Shown here: positions 10,201 through 20,881 of the stretch, piece after piece
Layout: the number at the start of each line of letters is the position of its first letter
How positions within the stretch are numbered: position 1 is the first letter of the stretch
Assembly (NCBI GenBank): GCA_024401055.1
Contig: JAKSLT010000013.1
Location: 1 to 47,731, forward strand
Length of the DNA: 47,731 nucleotides
From: Bacteroidaceae bacterium
GTDB taxonomy: Bacteria; Bacteroidota; Bacteroidia; Bacteroidales; Bacteroidaceae
Direction of reading: 5' to 3'
Position numbers and translations under genes: made by a program
Notes under the pieces: model-generated
Databases searched by the model: none
Seen by the model: the letters and a program-made list of their open reading frames with translations, nothing else
Told to the model about the DNA's origin: nothing

Positions 10201-10565
10201 AGCTCGACGGCCTTCAGGCCGACACGCAGGTAAAAGCCTTCCGCCAGCGCCTCGAGGACCGCTTCGGACGCCTCCCCGACGAGGCAGAAGGGCTCCTTTC
10301 CGTCGTGGCCCTGCGCCGCATGGGCCGGCAACTGGCCGTGGAGCGCCTCACACTCAAGAAAGGCACCCTCGTCCTCAACTTCGTGGCCCAGCGCGACAGC
10401 GCTTTCTTCAAGAGCGCGGCCTTCAGCGGCGTGATAAACTTCGCCATGCAGCATTTCCGCCGCTGCAAGATTGATGAAGGCAAGGAGCGCCTCCGACTCA
10501 TGATAAACAACGTAGATAGCCTCCGTCAGGCCGTGGAACTCCTTAACGTCCTCAGGGCTTCCTGA
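7212..10565 (+). CDS. mfd: Transcription-repair coupling factor Mfd
   Basis: This 1117-residue protein is the ATP-dependent translocase that removes RNA polymerase stalled at DNA lesions and recruits UvrA. Residues about 1-450 form the UvrB-like N-terminal domains; the RNA-polymerase-interacting CarD-like domain begins near LMQFEPGDYVVHVDHGIG; the RecG-like motor has Walker A GDVGFGKTE (584-592, K590), the DEEQ box (685-688) and QMRGRVGRS; the C-terminal TRCF domain follows. Length is usual for Mfd. The frame is closed upstream by a stop at 7197, and no ATG precedes the conserved N-terminus, so the start is taken as TTG at 7212 (ATT at 7206 is an alternative). Two co-directional genes follow at short distance. 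Confidence 0.95.
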   Translation: MLLQDVLPVIGRGASARELRDVLRDGRPAQIRLAGLHGSSLSVMMASAMQRVERTVLCVLSEREAAENFYNDLRLLHGEERTLLLPSSYRRAVKYGQRDAASEILRTDAVTRQLEGVVVVTYPEALAEKVPARTDVEDRSLTLKVGGLHDLTEVEQRLLELGFRRTDYVYEPGEYAVRGSLLDVYSFTNDLPLRIDFFGDEVDSIRTFEVQSQLSKEQRQEVTLINAEQALAAKRGGDEGVALVPFTQYLPEDAAVLTDDLALCLDLVQHTCDEGFSHAAQITEDCLPDLQRLLATADEIAAGMKGRQLLQQKRLSGGRVREITFDTAPQPLYHRNFDLLKGSFHEFVEGGLTLCLCADQQKQLERLREILDGVAAFKGVGQTLHAGFIDRQAGLCLFTDHEIFDRYHHAPLRTDEARNAKMALSLKELMQFEPGDYVVHVDHGIGQFQGLVREPGPDGKMRESIKLVYNRNSIVLVSIHALHKLSKYKGREGEAPQLSTLGTGAWERMKERTKSKLKDIARDLILLYARRCESPGFAFSPDCSLQTQLEASFAYEDTPDQQVVTQQVKEDMERRRPMDRLVCGDVGFGKTEIAVRAAFKAACDSKQVAVLVPTTVLALQHYRTFRDRLREMPVRVDYLSRARSSKETKQILSDLAEGRIDILVGTHKLIGKAVKFKALGLLIIDEEQKFGVSVKERLRQLRADVDTLTLSATPIPRTLQFSLMGARDLSIIQTPPQGRYPIQTEVHTFSAEVIAEAINFEMSRSGQVFIVTHRISQLEHLRELIAKYVPDARVAVGHGRMSPEQLEKIIIGFTDYEYDVLLSTTIVENGVDIPNANTIIIDNAHHFGLSDLHQMRGRVGRSNRKAFCYLMAPPLSALPDDARRRLQAIENFSDLGAGIHIAMQDLDIRGAGNLLGAEQSGFIADLGYETYQKILAQAVAELRVEMAEAAELPMPQQGGERDASDFVDDCQFDTDLPAFLPETYVPGSSERMLLYRELDGLQADTQVKAFRQRLEDRFGRLPDEAEGLLSVVALRRMGRQLAVERLTLKKGTLVLNFVAQRDSAFFKSAAFSGVINFAMQHFRRCKIDEGKERLRLMINNVDSLRQAVELLNVLRAS

Positions 10566-10620
10566 TGCTGCCGGCCCGCTATATTTTCAATTCCAATACC
10601 ATCAACCCAAACTTCATCTC

Positions 10621-10878
10621 ATGCCCCATCCCCTGCCCACCACCCCCGAAGAACTGGCCGACACCCTCGTCTGGTTCAAGTCCCACATGGCCGAACTCCC
10701 GCAGGAGCTCGAAATCCTGCCCGGTGTCGTAGCGCGGGATTTGCCCACCACCGTGCAGAAGTATCTTGAATTGGCAGAGAGAACAGCCGGCAACAACACC
10801 TATTTCGGCCAACTCTCCCATCTCGTGGCCATTCGCCGCAAGATAGAAGGCCGTCAGGGCGGCACCGATGCCCGGTAA
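10621..10878 (+). CDS. Small conserved protein, DUF6965-like
   Basis: The 85-residue product contains TPEELADTLVWF, LPQELEILPG and GNNTYFGQLSHL. The pattern of an N-terminal PEEL helix, an LP..I.L.PG turn and a C-terminal helix pair recalls the small DUF6965 proteins of Bacteroidota; this is from memory and not tested. No signal peptide or membrane segment is present, so it is probably cytoplasmic. It sits 55 bp after mfd and 60 bp before lysS and is probably co-transcribed with them. Function unknown. Confidence 0.7.
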   Translation: MPHPLPTTPEELADTLVWFKSHMAELPQELEILPGVVARDLPTTVQKYLELAERTAGNNTYFGQLSHLVAIRRKIEGRQGGTDAR

Positions 10879-10938
10879 ACCGCTGCCGGCCGCGGAAAAA
10901 CCTTCTTTCCCAGCATACTAATCAATAAAACCTATATT

Positions 10939-12495
10939 ATGGAACTCAGTGAACAAGAACTGGGCCGCCGACAGGCCCTTGCCGCCCTGCGCGAGCTGGG
11001 CATCGACCCCTATCCCGCAGCAGAATTTCCCGTGAACGCCTATTCCGACGAGATTCGTGCCAGTTTCGTAGATCTCCCCACCACCACCGACGAGGAAGGC
11101 AACGAAGTGCCCGGCGTCGCCACGCCCGAGAACAGCCGCCAGGTCATCGTGGCCGGCCGCATGATGAGCCGCCGCGTCATGGGTAAGGCCTCCTTCTCCG
11201 AACTCATGGACTCCCGCGGCCGCATACAAATCTATGTGCAGCGCGATGCCATCTGTCCCGACGAGGACAAGACCCTCTACAACGTGGTATATAAGAAGCT
11301 CCTCGACCTCGGCGACTTCATCGGCGTCCGCGGCTACGTCTTCCGCACCAAGACCGGCGAGATAAGCATCCACGCCCAGGAGCTCTGCCTCCTCTCCAAG
11401 AGCCTCAAGCCCCTTCCCGTGGTGAAGACCGATGCCGACGGCAACGTTTACGACGCCTTCTCCGACCCCGAACTCCGCTACCGCCAGCGCTACGTCGATC
11501 TCCTCGTCAACGCCGGCGTGAAGGACACCTTCCTCAAGCGTGCCACCATCCTGCGCACCATGCGTCAGGTGTTCGACGAGGCCGGCTTCACCGAGGTGGA
11601 GACCCCCATCCTCCAGCAAATCGCCGGCGGCGCTGCCGCACGCCCCTTCATCACCCACCACAACACGCTCGACACCGACATGTACCTACGCATCGCTACC
11701 GAGCTCTATCTCAAGCGTCTCATCGTGGGCGGCTTCGAGGGCGTGTATGAAATCGGCCGCAACTTCCGCAACGAGGGCATGGACCGCAGCCACAACCCCG
11801 AGTTCACTTGTATGGAGCTCTATGTCTCCTACAAGGACTACAACTGGATGATGACCTTCACCGAGCAGTTGCTCGAAAAGATATGTCTCGCCGTCAACGG
11901 CACCACCGAGGTGCAGATTGGCGACAACGTCGTCAGCTTCAAGGCCCCCTACCGCCGCCTTCCCATTCTTGACGCCATCAAGGAAAAGACCGGCCACGAC
12001 CTCTCCGCCATGTCCGAGGACGAGATGCGCAAGATAGCCAAGGGCCTCGGCGTGGAAGACACCGACAAGATGGGCCGCGGCAAACTCATCGACGAAATCT
12101 TCGGCGAAACCTGCGAGGGCACCTTTATCCAGCCCACCTTCATCACCGACTATCCCGTGGAGATGTCGCCTCTGACGAAGATGCACCGCTCCAAGCCCGG
12201 CCTCACCGAGCGTTTCGAACTTATGGTCAACGGCAAGGAACTGGCCAACGCCTATTCCGAGCTCAACGACCCCCTCGACCAGGAGCAGCGCTTCATCGAC
12301 CAGATGAAACTCGCCGACAAGGGAGACGACGAGGCCATGGTCATCGACCACGACTTCCTGCGCGCCCTTCAGTACGGCATGCCTCCCACCTCCGGCATCG
12401 GCATCGGCATCGACCGCCTCGCCATCCTCATGACCGGCCAGAGTAGCATCCAGGAAGTGCTCCTCTTCCCCACCATGAAGCCCGAGGTGAAGTAG
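10939..12495 (+). CDS. lysS: Lysyl-tRNA synthetase, class II
   Basis: The 518-residue enzyme charges tRNA-Lys. An OB-fold anticodon-binding domain (about residues 60-190, [19 protein letters not shown]) precedes the class II catalytic domain, with motif 2 [15 protein letters not shown] and motif 3 [15 protein letters not shown] near the C-terminus. It ends soon after motif 3, as in the bacterial core enzyme; some Bacteroides homologues are longer at the C-terminus. It closes the mfd gene group and a strong terminator follows. Confidence 0.96.
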   Translation: MELSEQELGRRQALAALRELGIDPYPAAEFPVNAYSDEIRASFVDLPTTTDEEGNEVPGVATPENSRQVIVAGRMMSRRVMGKASFSELMDSRGRIQIYVQRDAICPDEDKTLYNVVYKKLLDLGDFIGVRGYVFRTKTGEISIHAQELCLLSKSLKPLPVVKTDADGNVYDAFSDPELRYRQRYVDLLVNAGVKDTFLKRATILRTMRQVFDEAGFTEVETPILQQIAGGAAARPFITHHNTLDTDMYLRIATELYLKRLIVGGFEGVYEIGRNFRNEGMDRSHNPEFTCMELYVSYKDYNWMMTFTEQLLEKICLAVNGTTEVQIGDNVVSFKAPYRRLPILDAIKEKTGHDLSAMSEDEMRKIAKGLGVEDTDKMGRGKLIDEIFGETCEGTFIQPTFITDYPVEMSPLTKMHRSKPGLTERFELMVNGKELANAYSELNDPLDQEQRFIDQMKLADKGDDEAMVIDHDFLRALQYGMPPTSGIGIGIDRLAILMTGQSSIQEVLLFPTMKPEVK

Positions 12496-12588
12496 TCCCG
12501 GCAACCATTTTCGCTCTCATCGCGTCCTCTCTGTCATTTCCGCGCCCTTTAACGCGCAGAAATGCCAACGGATGCCCCTCTTTTTACC

Positions 12589-12638
12589 CGCTGCAAGCCT
12601 TGCAAGACCACTTCTGCAAGGCTTGCAGCGTTTTTTTC
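12589..12638 (+). terminator. Strong rho-independent terminator of lysS
   Basis: CGCTGCAAGCCTTGCA pairs perfectly with TGCAAGGCTTGCAGCG over a 10-nt loop and is followed by seven T residues. Confidence 0.93.
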
Positions 12639-12710
12639 TTGTGCATGCGGCGCGTAATGTTTATTTTTGCGGACGTAAGTCAATTTTAGGAGACGATAGC
12701 AATTTTGCAC

Positions 12711-12913
12711 GTCATCTTTTTTATCAAGAATTAAAGAATTAAGGAATTTTTATCGTGTTCTGATAATGAATTTTTAGGAATTACGCAGTGCTGGAGCACT
12801 GTTGAATTGTTGCCCGCAGGAATTCCGCTGCATCAGGCAGCTAATTCAAAAGAATTCCAGGCAGAAGGCTAACGAAGTAATTCTTAAATTCTTTAATTCT
12901 TGATAAAAATAAA
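12711..12913. mobile_element. MITE-like element with long terminal inverted repeats
   Basis: TTATCAAGAATTAAAGAATT at 12721-12740 is matched in inverse near 12886-12906 (AATTCTTTAATTCTTGATAA). Allowing small gaps, the arms extend over 12711-12750 and 12877-12913, enclosing a core of about 125 bp with no coding potential. The core holds further GAATTC-containing short palindromes. There is no transposase, so it would be a non-autonomous element, or one very long cruciform. It sits between the lysS terminator and the ftsZ promoter. Confidence 0.7.
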
Positions 12914-12920
12914 AGACAGA

Positions 12921-12928
12921 TAGCTTTG
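12921..12928 (+). promoter_or_regulatory. -7 box of the ftsZ-like gene (TAGCTTTG)
   Basis: TAGCTTTG matches TAnnTTTG, lies 46 bp before the ATG at 12974 and directly abuts the inverted-repeat element. The right arm of the element therefore occupies the -33 region, so its insertion may have shaped this promoter. Confidence 0.6.
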
Positions 12929-12973
12929 TGCCAAAAAGTATATCATTATCAAAATATAAACAAAAACAGCCCT

Positions 12974-14269
12974 ATGAAAAAGCCCAACGACCCCCTCCCG
13001 CAAAACGCCAATGACGACCTCCTCGTGGACATGTTCCCGCCCGTGGAGGACAAGAGTGCCAACATCATCAAAGTCATCGGCGTAGGTGGCGGCGGCAGCA
13101 ACGCCGTGGCCAACATGTTCAACGAACACCCCACCGGCGTGCGCTTCGCCGTCTGCAACACCGACTCCCAGGCCCTGTCCCACTGCCCCGTGCCCGTGCG
13201 CGTGCTCCTCGGCACCGAAGGCCTCGGCGTAGGCGGTGTGCCCGAGAAGGGACAGGAGGCCGCCGAGCGGAGCCTTGAAGCCACGCAGGGCTTCTTTGAT
13301 GAAACCACGCGCATGGTGTTCGTCACGGCCGGCATGGGCGGCGGCACCGGCACCGGTGCAGCCCCCGTCATTGCCCGTCAGGCCCGCGAGCGCGGCATCC
13401 TCACCATCGGCATCGTCACCCTGCCCTTCGCCTTCGAGCGCCGCAAGCGCATCAACAAGGCCCTGAAAGGTCTCATCCGCCTCCTTGAAACCGTGGATGC
13501 CCTCCTCGTCATCAACAACGAGCGCCTCCTCCAAATCTATGCCGACGGCTGCACCACGGCCATCGAAGCCTTCAAATGTGCCGACGACATCCTTTCGCGC
13601 GCCACCCTCAGCATTGCCGAAATCATCACGGTGGAGGGCATCATCAACCGAGACTTCTGCGACGTTCAGTCCACCATGCGCGACGGTGGCTCCGCCATCA
13701 TCAGCGTAGGCCACGGCACGGGCGAGGGACGTATATTCCGCGCCATGCACGACGCCCTCAACTCGCCCCTCCTCACCGGTGTGCGCATTGAGGATGCCAA
13801 GCGCCTCCTCTGCATCGTCTATACCGGCGAAGAGTCGCCCGTGTGCATCAACGAGTTCAATGATTTGCAGGACTTTATGGAGGGCCTCTCGCCCGATGTG
13901 GAGTTTATCTTCGGTCTCTATCCCGACCCCGAACTGGGCGACGAGGTGAAGGTCAGCATAGTGGCCAGCGGCTTCGACGACGACTTCCCTGCCGACGTGG
14001 ACGGCCTCTATGAAAAATACTATGGCGCCGCCCTCACCTCGTCCACAGCCCCTGGCTCTGCCGCAGCATCTCCCGCCCCCACCGCTGCTTCCGCTCCCGC
14101 CGCCCCAACTGTTCCTGCCGAAAAGCCTTCCGCTCCCGCCAATACCCCCACTGCTCCTGCCGAAAAGCCTTCCGCTCCTTTGGCTCCCTCTACACCCTCT
14201 GTGCCCGGCCACCCCACATGGACCGACCGCCTCGCCCACTACATTACCCGCATCTTCGAGGAGGAATAA
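12974..14269 (+). CDS. ftsZ: FtsZ-family tubulin-like GTPase, divergent and outside the division cluster
   Basis: The 431-residue protein has the full FtsZ core: VIGVGGGGSNAV near the N-terminus, tubulin signature GGGTGTG at 122-128, and T7 loop NRDFCD at 225-230 with both catalytic aspartates. FtsZ polymerises with GTP to form the division ring. The gene stands alone between lysS and gpsA, with no ftsQ, ftsA or murC nearby. The core differs visibly from typical Bacteroidales FtsZ (T7 usually NLDFAD). After about residue 345 comes an Ala/Pro/Ser-rich linker of roughly 70 residues, then a C-terminal peptide ending LAHYITRIFEEE, possibly an amphipathic partner- or membrane-binding segment. It may be a second ftsZ paralog or the only copy, moved. 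The start is the ATG at 12974, because an upstream in-frame TTG falls inside the -7 box. Confidence 0.9.
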   Translation: MKKPNDPLPQNANDDLLVDMFPPVEDKSANIIKVIGVGGGGSNAVANMFNEHPTGVRFAVCNTDSQALSHCPVPVRVLLGTEGLGVGGVPEKGQEAAERSLEATQGFFDETTRMVFVTAGMGGGTGTGAAPVIARQARERGILTIGIVTLPFAFERRKRINKALKGLIRLLETVDALLVINNERLLQIYADGCTTAIEAFKCADDILSRATLSIAEIITVEGIINRDFCDVQSTMRDGGSAIISVGHGTGEGRIFRAMHDALNSPLLTGVRIEDAKRLLCIVYTGEESPVCINEFNDLQDFMEGLSPDVEFIFGLYPDPELGDEVKVSIVASGFDDDFPADVDGLYEKYYGAALTSSTAPGSAAASPAPTAASAPAAPTVPAEKPSAPANTPTAPAEKPSAPLAPSTPSVPGHPTWTDRLAHYITRIFEEE

Positions 14270-14317
14270 AGCGCCGCGTCTCCCTTCTACTGCCCTCTTC
14301 TCCGCTTTCCGTGTCGT

Positions 14318-14399
14318 GACCACGGCCGTGGTCATCGTTGACCACCTCCGTGGTCATCGTTGACCACCCGGGTGGTCAGAGTTGACCACACCCGTGGTC
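14318..14399. repeat. Four-unit dyad array A: GACCAC-N4-GTGGTC, period 22 bp
   Basis: Four 16-bp dyads begin at 14318, 14340, 14362 and 14384, exactly 22 bp apart. All four keep the arms GACCAC and GTGGTC while the centre varies (GGCC, CTCC, CCGG, ACCC). Linkers are related (ATCGTT twice, AGAGTT once). The array lies between the ftsZ-like gene and gpsA. Conserved arms with free centres suggest paired protein half-sites or stem-loops with a 4-nt loop. Confidence 0.95.
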
Positions 14400-14410
14400 A
14401 AGGTGCTGGG

Positions 14411-14604
14411 TCGGGGAAAGGAAAAATTACAACGGCGTTTTTTGAAATTCTTTCCTCGCTTAATCGTAACTGCAACCTTCGTTTTTAGTTATTGGACAGG
14501 TCAGGCGATTATAAAAATCGCGTCCTTTCGGCCGGAAAACCCAAGAAAAGCAGCGTTTCTCTTGGCTCTTCGCTTGCTTTTTTGTACTTTTGTGGCGGAA
14601 TAAT
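14411..14604 (+). repeat. Dispersed promoter-bearing repeat upstream of gpsA
   Basis: Segments such as TTCGTTTTTAGTTA and CGGAAAAC-CAAGAAAA followed by CTTCGCTTGCTT appear in the same order at 30959-31137, upstream of the sigma-54 activator. The element can form a long imperfect hairpin (CGGAAAACCCAAGAAAA against TTTCTCTTGG) and ends in a -7 box. Confidence 0.65.
14561..14592 (+). promoter_or_regulatory. Promoter of gpsA
   Basis: CTTG at 14561-14564, a 20-nt spacer and TACTTTTG at 14585-14592 fit the Bacteroidota -33/-7 layout. The start codon follows 41 nt later. Confidence 0.65.
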
Positions 14605-14633
14605 GCTTGTTGTCAAGCGCAGATACGCCTACC

Positions 14634-15680
14634 ATGAAATTGTTCAAATGGCTCTTCGGAGGCAGTAAATATAAGAATGTGCGCGACCGCGGCAAGGGCG
14701 TGGCCATCATCGGCAGCGGCTCGTGGGCCACGGCCGTGGCCAAGATTGTGCTGGCCAAGGAGGACGAAATCACTTGGTACATGCGCCGCCAGGAGGCTAT
14801 CGACGCCTTCAGGCGCACGGGCCGCAACCCGGACTATCTCTCGCAGGTGCCCTTCGACGTGGACTGCATTCACTTCACGCGCGACGTGAACGAGGCCATC
14901 GCTACGTGCCACACCATCATCTTCGCCACTCCCTCGCCCTACCTCAAGCCTACCATCAAGGACCTTGACGTCAGCCTCAAGGGCAAGTTGCTCGTGTTTG
15001 CTACCAAGGGCATCGTGCCCGATGAGAACCTGATACTGACGGACTACTTCGAGCAGGAGTTTCAGGTGCGCCCCAGCAATATGTGCGTGCTTTCGGGCCC
15101 GAGCCATGCCGAAGAGGTGGCGATGGACCGCATCACGTATCTCACGGTGGCCTGCACGGACCTGCACATGGCGGAGAAGATATGCGAGCGCCTGCAGAGC
15201 GACGTGGTGAGGCTGACGCCCAGCAACGACGTGCGGGGCGTAGAACTGGCGGGCGTGCTGAAGAACATATACTCGGTGGCCGCGGGCGTGTGCCACGGCC
15301 TGGGCTACGGCGACAATTTCCAGGCCGTGCTCATGAGTACCGCCGCGCGTGAGATGCAGCGCGTGCTGGCGGCGGTGAACGGCGTGCCCCGCAATATCTG
15401 CGACAGCGTGTATCTGGGCGACCTGCTCGTGACGGGCTACAGTAACTTCTCGCGCAACCGGCAGTTCGGCACGATGCTCGCGCAGGGCTATTCCATCAAG
15501 GCCGCGCAGACGGAGATGAAGATGGTGGCGGAGGGCTATTTCGGCGCTGCCTGCATGATGAAGATGAACGAGACGCTGCGCGTGCCCACGCCCATCGTCG
15601 ATACCGTCTATAACATCCTCTATCGCAAGGTGCCGCCCCGCGAGGCCGTGGAGCGCATGACGCAGTTCTTCGGAAAGTAG
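14634..15680 (+). CDS. gpsA: Glycerol-3-phosphate dehydrogenase, NAD(P)+
   Basis: The 348-residue cytosolic enzyme reduces dihydroxyacetone phosphate to sn-glycerol 3-phosphate for phospholipid synthesis. The N-terminal Rossmann motif is GSGSWATAVAK (about residues 28-38), and the family segments FATKGI, LSGPSHAEEVA and the substrate-lysine region GVLKNIYSVAAGV are all present. An N-terminal extension of about 20 residues (KLFKWLFGGSKYKN) precedes the Rossmann fold. The ATG at 14634 is chosen over an in-frame TTG at 14607 that lies nearer the promoter. In many Bacteroides, lysS, gpsA and pgi lie close together; here other genes intervene. Confidence 0.95.
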   Translation: MKLFKWLFGGSKYKNVRDRGKGVAIIGSGSWATAVAKIVLAKEDEITWYMRRQEAIDAFRRTGRNPDYLSQVPFDVDCIHFTRDVNEAIATCHTIIFATPSPYLKPTIKDLDVSLKGKLLVFATKGIVPDENLILTDYFEQEFQVRPSNMCVLSGPSHAEEVAMDRITYLTVACTDLHMAEKICERLQSDVVRLTPSNDVRGVELAGVLKNIYSVAAGVCHGLGYGDNFQAVLMSTAAREMQRVLAAVNGVPRNICDSVYLGDLLVTGYSNFSRNRQFGTMLAQGYSIKAAQTEMKMVAEGYFGAACMMKMNETLRVPTPIVDTVYNILYRKVPPREAVERMTQFFGK

Positions 15681-15698
15681 GCGCCGCGCGGAGAAAGG

Positions 15699-15748
15699 AA
15701 AAAGCACCGCCGGAAAACTTCAAGTGAGGTTTTCCGGCGGTGCTTTTT
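15699..15748. terminator. Bidirectional terminator between gpsA and the GH2 gene
   Basis: AAAAAGCACCGCCGGAAAAC pairs perfectly with GTTTTCCGGCGGTGCTTTTT over a 10-nt loop. Runs of A and T at both sides let it work for both convergent transcripts. Confidence 0.93.
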
Positions 15749-15752
15749 GTGA

Positions 15753-15790
15753 CGCAATCGCTGCGACCGACGCAGAAAAGGGCGATTGCG
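15753..15790. other. Stem-loop just after the GH2 stop
   Basis: CGCAATCGC pairs with GCGATTGCG over a 20-nt loop. It lies between the GH2 stop codon and the shared terminator and could stabilise the 3' end of the GH2 mRNA. Confidence 0.5.
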
Positions 15791-15800
15791 CGCCGCGCGC

Positions 15801-20024
<4,224 letters not shown>

Positions 20025-20033
20025 CTATGTAAA

Positions 20034-20510
20034 TTACAGGGATTCCGAAGTAAACGTCATAGGCAGAAGCTCGCCCACGCTGTCGATGCAGTGCACGCCC
20101 TCGGTGCAGTAGAGCAGTATGCGTATGGGGCCGAAGCGGTGCTCGGCCTCGGCCAGGGCTTGACGGCACATACCGCAGGGCGCCGTGGCCTCGGAGGTAA
20201 ATTCTCCGCTGGTGTCGCGGGCGGCGATGGCCAGCACCTTGATGCCCACGCCGGGGTAATGGGCGCCGGCGTAGTGCATGGCCGTGCGTTCGGCGCAGCA
20301 GCCTACGGGGAACGAGGCGTTCTCCTGGTTGGAGCCGCACACGGTCTCGCCGTTCTCAAGCAGTAAGGCGGCGCCTACGCAGAAGTGCGAGTAAGGTGAA
20401 TAACTGGAGTAAGTGGCTTTCTTGGCCAGCTCAACGAGCCGGCTCTCTTCAGGCGTGAGCTCTTCCATAGTGAGCACACGCACTTGTGTTGTAAGCGTGT
20501 ATTCTCTCAT
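20034..20510 (-). CDS. cdd: Cytidine deaminase
   Basis: The 158-residue enzyme deaminates cytidine and deoxycytidine to uridine in pyrimidine salvage. The zinc site is complete: CCAERTAMH supplies a cysteine and the catalytic glutamate, and PCGMCRQ supplies the two other cysteines. YSPYSHFCVGAAL and SNQENAS are the substrate-binding segments. Its length is that of the homodimeric or homotetrameric CDA family with a short N-terminal extension. Its start codon overlaps the cca stop by ATGA, so translational coupling is likely. Confidence 0.95.
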   Translation of the reverse strand: MREYTLTTQVRVLTMEELTPEESRLVELAKKATYSSYSPYSHFCVGAALLLENGETVCGSNQENASFPVGCCAERTAMHYAGAHYPGVGIKVLAIAARDTSGEFTSEATAPCGMCRQALAEAEHRFGPIRILLYCTEGVHCIDSVGELLPMTFTSESL

Positions 20511-20881
20511 TTTTCTTTCTTGTCGTATTTCAGTTTGCGTTGATAGAACTTATACATCTCTTCGTTGCCGTCCAGCCTCGCTTGCTCTATGTCCACGCTG
20601 TCCATCAGCAGGATGCCCTGCCGTCGGGCGGTGAGGGCCAGCGGGTGCTGCCGGCGCATATTCTTGATAATGGTGCGCGCCTTTTCTGTGCTGTCTGTCG
20701 CCAGTGTCTCGCGCGCCTCTGCCAGCATCACGGCGGCAGCGGCCTCGTCGGCTTGCCGTGCCTTGCTCTGGTTGCTCTCGGTCTGCTTCTGGCATGCTCC
20801 AGTCAGGCCCATCGTGAGGCATAGCAGTCCGCACACGGCCGTCAGCCCCATCTTCCGCGCTTTCTCGCGCAGCAGGGTCAT
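20507..20881 (-). other. Lipoprotein-like segment in the same frame as the cca 3' end
   Basis: Residues 466-589 of the cca frame, read from the in-frame ATG at 20881, look like an independent lipoprotein: a basic start (MTLLREKARK), a hydrophobic core (GLTAVCGLLCLTMG) and lipobox LTGAC, then a charged helical region (ADEAAAAVMLAEARETL ... QRKLKYDKK). Small lipoproteins of this helical type occur in Bacteroidales. Either the two genes are fused, tethering the enzyme to the membrane, or the lipoprotein is translated from an internal start within cca. No stop separates them. Confidence 0.6.

Noticed and set aside
7749..10454. 901-codon open frame antisense to mfd
   Set aside because: Shadow frame of a well-supported gene; low-complexity Ala/Glu/His/Leu product.
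12926..12973. Upstream TTG start for the ftsZ-like gene
   Set aside because: It lies inside the -7 promoter box, and the added residues are not FtsZ-like.
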